DNA of 64,000 nucleotides from Pyrus communis. Lineage: Eukaryota > Streptophyta > Magnoliopsida > Rosales > Rosaceae. Below are positions 58,020 to 64,000 of the stretch, in pieces. The notes beneath the pieces are model-generated. The model saw nothing but the letters and a program-made list of their open reading frames with translations. It did not search any database and was not told where the DNA came from. Numbering within the stretch: position 1 is the stretch's first letter; each line of letters begins with the position of its first letter. The DNA lies in assembly GCF_963583255.1 (NCBI RefSeq), contig NC_084819.1:20608460-20672459 (forward strand). Reading direction: 5' to 3'. The position numbers were made by a program, and so were the translations under genes.

Positions 58020-58757
58020 TCCTATCAAATATAGCCAAAAATTAACCCTTAATTTCATAAATGTCACTTTTTATTAAATAATTCAGATATTTCAAATATA
58101 TCCAAAATTCCACCTAAATAGACACAAATACCCTCAAATTTAACAATCAAATAAATTAGAGACGTTTTAGCCAAAATGATTCGTGATATTGACATAACTC
58201 CTTAATCTGATCCTTAACCATTAATGATAATCAATAGTAGTGTTCTTGACTTTGTCCATCATGATCATTTTAATCTTTCTTTGAATTTGTCCATCGTGAT
58301 CATTTTAGTTTTTGGTGACAAATTTGTCAATTGTTCTGTTAGTGTGATGATGTGGCGTCACATGGGTCTCACAAATACAATCATATAACGAAATGTAGAT
58401 TAACTTTGAAAACTATTTTTATATTTAAAACTAAAAATGATATTAGTAAGCAAAAAGGCATTGAAGGCATGATTGAAATTCTGCTGCTTCTACTTAAAGT
58501 AACTGCAGCGGTGCTCAATGTCAATGATGAAGGGGTCGAAGGGGATACAGTTGTGGTGGTGGAGTGTAGAAGCGAATGTGAAGTTGGACCGGAGATTAAG
58601 GCAACAATAGCTAAAAAACCTTTAATTTATTTAATTGTTAAATGTAAGAGTATTTATCTCTATTTAAGTGAAATCTTGGATATATTTGATTTTTTTTTAA
58701 TAAAAAGTGACATTTTTGAAATTAAGAGTTAATTTTTTGCTATATTTGATAAATACT
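58020..58757. mobile_element. Long-TIR MITE, MULE-like
   Basis: 58030-58178 (CAAATATAGCCAAAAATTAA, TTTCATAAATGTCACTTTTT, TATATCCAAAATTCCACCTA, TTTAACAATCAAATAAATTA) is repeated inverted at 58755-58608. The TIRs are about 150 bp. The exact ends and target duplication are not resolved by eye. An ORF at 58352-58732 lies within and across the right TIR and is not considered a gene. Confidence 0.7.
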
Positions 58758-59237
58758 CAAAAATGATCATGTACAGTTTTATCATTAAATTATTGGCTTT
58801 CTATCTGTTATCCTAACAAAGTAGTATTTCCTGGGCAATGGCAATGAAAAACATAATTGGTTTATATATGCTTACGACGAATGCCTTGAGAATTTTTAAT
58901 TGTGACAGGAACACGAGTGGTACATCACGTATTTTTATGTAAGTGATGAGAAATTTTATTTTTTAAGTTATTAACTTTTTAATACACATATCTCACAATT
59001 TGTATAATGACACGTAATGTACCACTTCGTGTGCCAATCACACTGAAAAATCTCTCATGCCTCTAACAGAATCTTTTGAACGTCGTTTCCATCCATCTCA
59101 GAATTCATGTTGCTTGTTCTACAACATGTTGGAGCTCCATTGTTGCACGTTTGAGTAGACCTGAACGTATTTTGTCACAATACAAACAGGTAAAAAAAAA
59201 AAAAAAAAAAAGACAACATTTTACATTTTTTTAAAGA

Positions 59238-59366
59238 GTGGTGCTATTTACACATCATTTTTTTACATCCAACACACTCATCTCAAGTTTTGGTTGAGGG
59301 ATCGAATGAAAGGACAAAAGTCAAAAGGAGTGTGGTATGTAAAAATAGGTGTATGGATAGGACCAC
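59238..59366. mobile_element. Small MITE, family of 59653 and 62209 (diverged)
   Basis: Left GTGGTGCTATTTACACATC and right (reverse complement) GTGGTCCTATCCATACACC form TIRs, with internal GGATCGAATGAAAGGAC. It resembles the two well-preserved relatives downstream. No clear target duplication. Confidence 0.55.
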
Positions 59367-59652
59367 GTACCCTCTCTAGAACTGATAGAGGAAAGTTTGG
59401 CTGCAAGTAATTGTGTAGTTGACTTTACAAATTAATTGCTGGACAGGGATAATCAGAAGAGTAATACTAGAGAGACAAAAATTTTAAACTAACATTATTT
59501 AGTTTGCAAATTTTATTAAAAATTTAGTCTCCCTAACATTATCCTAATCAGAATTCGTCAGTTCTTTGGCAGATTAGGACTAAATAGCTCATACCATCCA
59601 CGAGTATGATTCTAGCCCTCTATCAGTCCAAGTGATCCAATTCGTAGTCAAA

Positions 59653-59827
59653 GGGGTGTGATATTCACACACATTTTTTTTACTTCTCACACATTCTTCT
59701 AATTTTAGGCCATCAGATCGAATGAATTGAAGAAAATTAACGGACATAAATTAACAAAGGGTATGTGAAAAGTAAAAAAAAATATGTGGATAACACATCA
59801 AAAAAGAGTGTATGGATAGCGCATCCT
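59653..59827. mobile_element. 175-bp MITE with 9-bp target duplication
   Basis: TIRs GGGGTGTGATATTCACACAC and, inverted, AGGATGCGCTATCCATACAC. A perfect 9-bp duplication GTAGTCAAA flanks it (59644-59652 and 59828-59836). A 9-bp duplication points to Mutator-like mobilisation. Confidence 0.85.
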
Positions 59828-60559
59828 GTAGTCAAAATGTCAAAGTGGGGAATTGCTTTTGGAATGGGTACCAATTATGCAAACCCATATTTTTGTCTTT
59901 CGACGCTATTGCCTTTTGAATTCTCAACCCTCAAATACAATACAATTTGATTTTGATTTCTACTTTGGTATCCTTTAGAAACATGATTATTAAAAGAAAA
60001 TATTATAAAATTAAAAACGGCACTAAAATAAGTAAACCAGTTTCAATATATATAAAAACTAACCAGATATAGAATAACGCACAACTCATCATAAATAAAA
60101 CTTTTGATTCAACCACCCAATCGGAAACTCGTATGGATGCATAGCTCTAATTCTAATGCCTCCAATTTGGTTTCATTTTCTTAATTAATTTCTTAGATTT
60201 GGTTTCATTTTCTTAATTAATTTCTTAGTTTTACTATTGGTTTCTTCCTTATCAGCTTCACTAGATCGATAAACTAGTGACTAGACCACGGTATCTTTTC
60301 TGAATTTAGGTAATGTGAAAAGCTAGATATAGCTTTCCCTTGTTCAACTTAGCAAACTAGGTCTCATGGTATATTATAATCAAAAGCATATCGTCATTAC
60401 TGCACTACTATTATGCGATATTGTGGATTTATATCGGCTTCAGAAAGCAGTTAGAAGAATAGAATATTAAGAAAAAAGGTAATCCCATGATTAAAGAAAA
60501 TGTTCTGTTTGTATAATGAAAGCTTAGATTGTTGACAAATCGACTTATAATTTATAAAA

Positions 60560-61365
60560 GGTTTTTCAGTTAAAATAGTCTCTGAGATTTGCATAACATA
60601 TCATTTTGACCTTTGAGATTGAAAATCAATAGAAATGGTCACTGAGATTGTCCACCATCCATTATTTTGATCATTCCGTTAGAAACTCCGTTAAGTGTCT
60701 CGTAGCTCTTGGCCGAAAGTTTGAGCAATTTTCAAAGTTTCATAACTCAATCATTTCTTAACCAAATTCGATCCATAATATATCAAAATGAAGATAGAAA
60801 AATGTAGAACATGATTATACCTATTTGGCTCAAAAATGGCTATCTTGGCGTTGAGTTAGCCACTTTCGAACCGTTTTCCGGCCAAACCATGACGAGTTAG
60901 CCACTGAGAAAGGTATCATTCTCTTCTTCTCAATGAGAAGTATGATTTTAGTTTTTGAATCAATTGATTTCGTTGAGTATTGAAGAAGTTATGAACGTTT
61001 AAAGTTTACCCAGTTTCGAACGAGTATTCCAGTTTTTCCGCTGACCCATCACTTTTCAGACTATTTTCCGACCATCTTTGACGATCATTGGGCTTCCAAA
61101 TAAGTATACTCTTGTTCTACACTTTCCCATCTTCATTTTAATATATTATGAGTCGAATTTGATTAAGAAACGATTGAGTTACGAAGCTTGGAAAATTGCC
61201 CAAACTTCCGTCTAAGAGCTCCGAAACACTTAACTGAGTTTTTAACAGAATGACCAAAATAATGGATGGTGGACAATCTCAGAGACCATTTCTATTGATT
61301 TTCAATCTCAAGAACTAAAGTGACGTGTTATGTAAATCTCATGGATCATTTTAGATATAAAAACC
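60560..61365. mobile_element. 806-bp long-TIR element with 9-bp target duplication
   Basis: TIRs of about 280 bp begin GGTTTTTCAGTTAAAATAGTC (cut from GG at 60560) and, inverted from 61365, GGTTTTTATATCTAAAATGA. Both contain TTGAAAATCAATAGAAATGG and GTCCACCATCCATTATTTTG. The duplication TTTATAAAA is perfect at 60551-60559 and 61366-61374. Non-autonomous Mutator-like element; the ~250-bp centre has no ORF of note. Confidence 0.9.
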
Positions 61366-61374
61366 TTTATAAAA

Positions 61375-62199
61375 TGAGATCCCATAGCTGGTTTGTCTTG
61401 CTGCCATTCGAATTGGGATCAAATATAATTAAGTTAATTAGGTTCGAACTTCAAATTATTATAAAACAATCTCCAGTATAAATGCATGGAACACATCAAT
61501 CACAAAACCATCTCAGTTAATTAAGTTAATTAATTAATGATATGAACCAGTGCCCTCGCTGCAGCGAATATATATGAAGCATGGTGATTAGCCAATAGCG
61601 ATGAAGAGTTTTGAGAGGTCCTCATTAACAAGAGAAGACGCAGTTAGTGGCAGATTTATGATTTGAACTTTGGGATTCAATATTAAATACAAGTTCTTTT
61701 AGATAGAAATAAAGTGTGAAGAGCTAAAAAAAAAAAAAAAGAAGGAACTTTAAAGAAAAATCATATTTTTACATTAAAAAATCAATCTTAGTACTATTCA
61801 CTTTACCTTTTATTTTGTCCTTATCTTTAAAACTCAAAATTTTCAAATCCTTTTTCATTAGTTTTTCAAAAAAAAAAAAAATTTATTTACTGAAGCATTT
61901 CGTCAAATGCTTGGTAGGCTTGTTATCATCAGCTAAACCATGTTGTGCATACACGTAATCATCATATGCCAAATGAATCTGATGAGCGATGTAGCGAGAA
62001 TTTGTCGGGTAGTGTTGGTACAACTTGTCGAGATACAAACATTTAGAAGTCACAAAAAAAATTTGTACCAAACATTCAAAAGATTATCGGAAGGCCTTCA
62101 TATGTATATTTTTCGGACTTCAGGTGGTCCTGGACCACCTTGGTTCCTACTTTCATCCGCTTGGACGCAGTCCACTCAAATTTTTTTTCTTTTGCAATT
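61375..62199. other. Intergenic, with a dispersed MITE-like block
   Basis: 61744-61868 repeats the block found in the TRXL-A introns (CTATTCACTTTACC, TTTTGTCCTTATCTTTAAAA). The remainder is AT-rich. The small frames near 61883-62257 show no recognisable content. Confidence 0.45.
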
Positions 62200-62208
62200 A
62201 AGATTTAA

Positions 62209-62356
62209 GGGATGTGATATTCACACACCTATTTTTACTTCTCACACACCTTTCTAATTTTCGGCTATCGGATCGATTGAAATGAAGAAGATCAACGGAC
62301 ATAAATTAACAAGAAGTGTGTGAGAAGTAAAAAAAGATACGTGGATAGCATACCCC
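62209..62356. mobile_element. 148-bp MITE with 9-bp target duplication
   Basis: TIRs GGGATGTGATATTCACACAC and, inverted, GGGGTATGCTATCCACGTAT. A perfect duplication AAGATTTAA lies at 62200-62208 and 62357-62365. The internal TTTTTACTTCTCACACACC mirrors GTGTGTGAGAAGTAAAAAAA. Same family as 59653-59827. Confidence 0.88.
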
Positions 62357-62677
62357 AAGATTTAATAGTAGCTAGTAGCGTCATTTGTCTAATAAAATAT
62401 TCGCAACATGTGTAAAAAGTAATTCATCCAAAGACAACGGGCACCCTACGGCAGCATTCGAAAACAACTATACATTTTAATTAGATTTTTAATTGTGTTT
62501 GCATCATCGCATGATCACGCATTCATCAGAGGTAGAGTTGGAAAGTGATAATATGCTCTCAAGTTTTTAAAATTTCTCATGGTAATGCATAATGATTCCT
62601 CAATATTTAAATAACCAATGAATTAATTAATTAATTGTGTTAGTAGCTTTCTACTAAATTACTAAGGATTTAATTTC

Positions 62678-62799
62678 GCTGCTGAAAGAATTAGCAGTTC
62701 CTCCTGCTGAGAGCCTATCACGACACGACACGTGTCACTTGGACACGTATCGTGCTGTGATAGGCTCTCAATAGGAGGGGCTGCTGATTCTTCAGCAGC
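62678..62799. repeat. 122-bp near-perfect foldback
   Basis: GCTGCTGAAAGAATTAGCAG pairs with CTGCTGATTCTTCAGCAGC, and GAGAGCCTATCACGACACGA pairs with ATCGTGCTGTGATAGGCTCTC (cut here). The apex is ACGTGTCACTTGGACACGT. Almost the whole length folds, with a GC-richer stem than its surroundings. It is either a small MITE or a young hairpin-RNA precursor. Confidence 0.85.
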
Positions 62800-63825
62800 C
62801 AAGTCTTGTTCAATTACTAATTGATATCAAATGTAGAAAACTTCAACTTTATTAGGTTGTCCTCGTTTCTTAATGCAGGTTTTACGGATTCCCCTTTCAA
62901 AGTATTATAGTTTAATTGGCTTGTTTAGACATTAAAAAATAATTGGGGCTTGAAAATGTTGGTAAAACTACACCAGCAAAGACAACCACTGGAGCACAAA
63001 AAGGAGGTTTTATTTGTTTGTTAGTCTTAGTCCGCAGATTATTTTAATTAATCATGCTGCTTTAAATATTAAACTCCTTGAGGTGGGCTCCATGATCCTC
63101 AATGAAAAGCTGCCTTACCATTAGAAATTTAGAACGAATGTTGTATGCAAATTACTAGGTAATAAACAAATTAGGGTTCATTAAACAATGACATGTGAAT
63201 CCATGTGAAGAGGGTCCTTCATGTTTCTGTATACAACTCGATCTGTAAGATACATCCTTTGAGTGTCAAGGAAACATCCTTTTAGCGACAATTTTATATA
63301 ACTAGTTTGCTGTAAATATAAAAGTTTTATTCATGTATAGCTCCTTTATATCTCTAGTACCATAATAGTTAACATGGATGGAGATGAATATTATGCGTGT
63401 GAAGCGTATAATTATGTATCTTTAAGATGTGAAGCACATGTGTCCGTTAGCAGGGGTAGATCAATTTATGAACCCAAGTGGTCTCGGGACTACTTGAAAG
63501 TTCGAAAAAAGGCCTGTGAGGATCTTCGAGGACCATTCAACGGTCTGGATAGGTGGTGGAAGAGTTGACCACCATGGTTGTGCAGATGTTATGCAGCAAA
63601 GCTTTGAAATAAGAAGAAATATCGAAGTTCAGACGAAGAGGAACACAAAGAAGACCACCAAGGCTCTGTTGTTCTTGGACCTTGGTTCCAAGGAAAAAAG
63701 AAGACTTTCCATCTCCATTTTCCACATGACCAACTCTCCATTTATTTTTTTTCTTTTTTAATTGTTGTCCAATCAGGTTTTGCCACTTAATATTTTAATT
63801 AATAAAGGGATATGCTATTACTCAA
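62800..63825. other. Intergenic, no gene supported
   Basis: AT-rich spacer. The overlapping small frames at 63374-63568 (MDGDEYYACEAYNY) and 63516-63761 show no domain I recognise and no splice context that extends them. Confidence 0.4.
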
Positions 63826-63965
63826 TCATTTTTTTTTTTTTTTGAGTTGACCGATAGCGTTAGTAAGTTAGATTAGCCGCCAACGGGGTTCGAACCCACA
63901 CCGTTATGCAAGGGCACAACACCTTTTCAGCATTGTGGTAAAAGGCCACTTGCTTATTACGCCAT
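63826..63965 (-). mobile_element. tRNA-derived SINE with A and B boxes
   Basis: On the minus strand: TAAGCAAGTGGCC (box A-like), TTTTACCACAATGCTG, CCCTTGCATAACGG, then GGGTTCGAACCCC (box B) and an A tail (the T run at 63830-63844). It shares TTTTACCACA and CCTTGCAT with the SINEs in U1-U3 but has a better preserved B box. The 5' edge near 63965 is approximate. Confidence 0.8.
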
Positions 63966-64000
63966 CAATACTTACTTTTTGTACCATATATTTGACACCG

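Noticed and set aside
63880..63960. A functional tRNA gene (box B GGTTCGAACCC)
   Set aside because: No cloverleaf can be built around it, and it ends in an A tail, as a SINE does.

Overview
The window is eudicot nuclear DNA: AT-rich, intron-bearing genes with GT-AG junctions, many miniature transposons and SINEs, Helitrons and a Cassandra-like TRIM. The repeat families and the gene content look like apple or pear (Rosaceae). That placement is inference from familiarity, not from a search.

Layout. 1-6402 is the 5' part of a large minus-strand Helitron with a decayed HUH/helicase gene, cut by the left window edge. 6403-21539 (unit U1) and 24727-39774 (unit U2) are near-identical tandem copies of a roughly 15 kb segment. 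A non-autonomous Helitron (21540-24726) lies in the AT microsatellite that joins them. 39775-41278 (U3) is a third copy that has lost most of its interior, and 46030-46545 holds a decayed fourth fragment. 42502-45437 is a large inverted repeat with a Cassandra-like solo LTR in one arm only. 48355-52015 is a five-exon AT-hook/PPC gene (AHL family). 53602-56487 is a two-exon subfamily II ethylene receptor resembling EIN4. 57-64 kb is intergenic, with several MITEs carrying visible 9-bp target duplications, a foldback element and a SINE.

Each full unit holds, in order: nested repeats; an orphan ORF with two eIF3g-like zinc knuckles; a 3.86 kb TIR-bounded Pack-MULE-like element carrying a broken B3-domain gene, a 49-bp minisatellite and a broken cysteine-synthase fragment; a SINE; two exons of a broken c-Myc-binding-protein-like gene; and two convergent paralogous thioredoxin-fold genes (TRXL-A plus strand, TRXL-B minus strand). 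The two share internal exon lengths of 86, 45 and 95 nt. TRXL-A is intact in U2 but carries a one-base insertion in a G run in U1. U3 keeps the empty site of the Pack-MULE-like element, which gives a relative order of events.

The genes do not form a pathway. The ethylene receptor and the AHL protein are regulatory single-copy neighbours, whereas the thioredoxin-like pair is amplified by segmental duplication. The main caution is that U1 and U2 could be two haplotypes joined in an assembly. The shared junction structure at U1/U2 and U2/U3 argues for a real tandem array, but read depth must decide. All coordinates, splice sites and similarities were read by eye.
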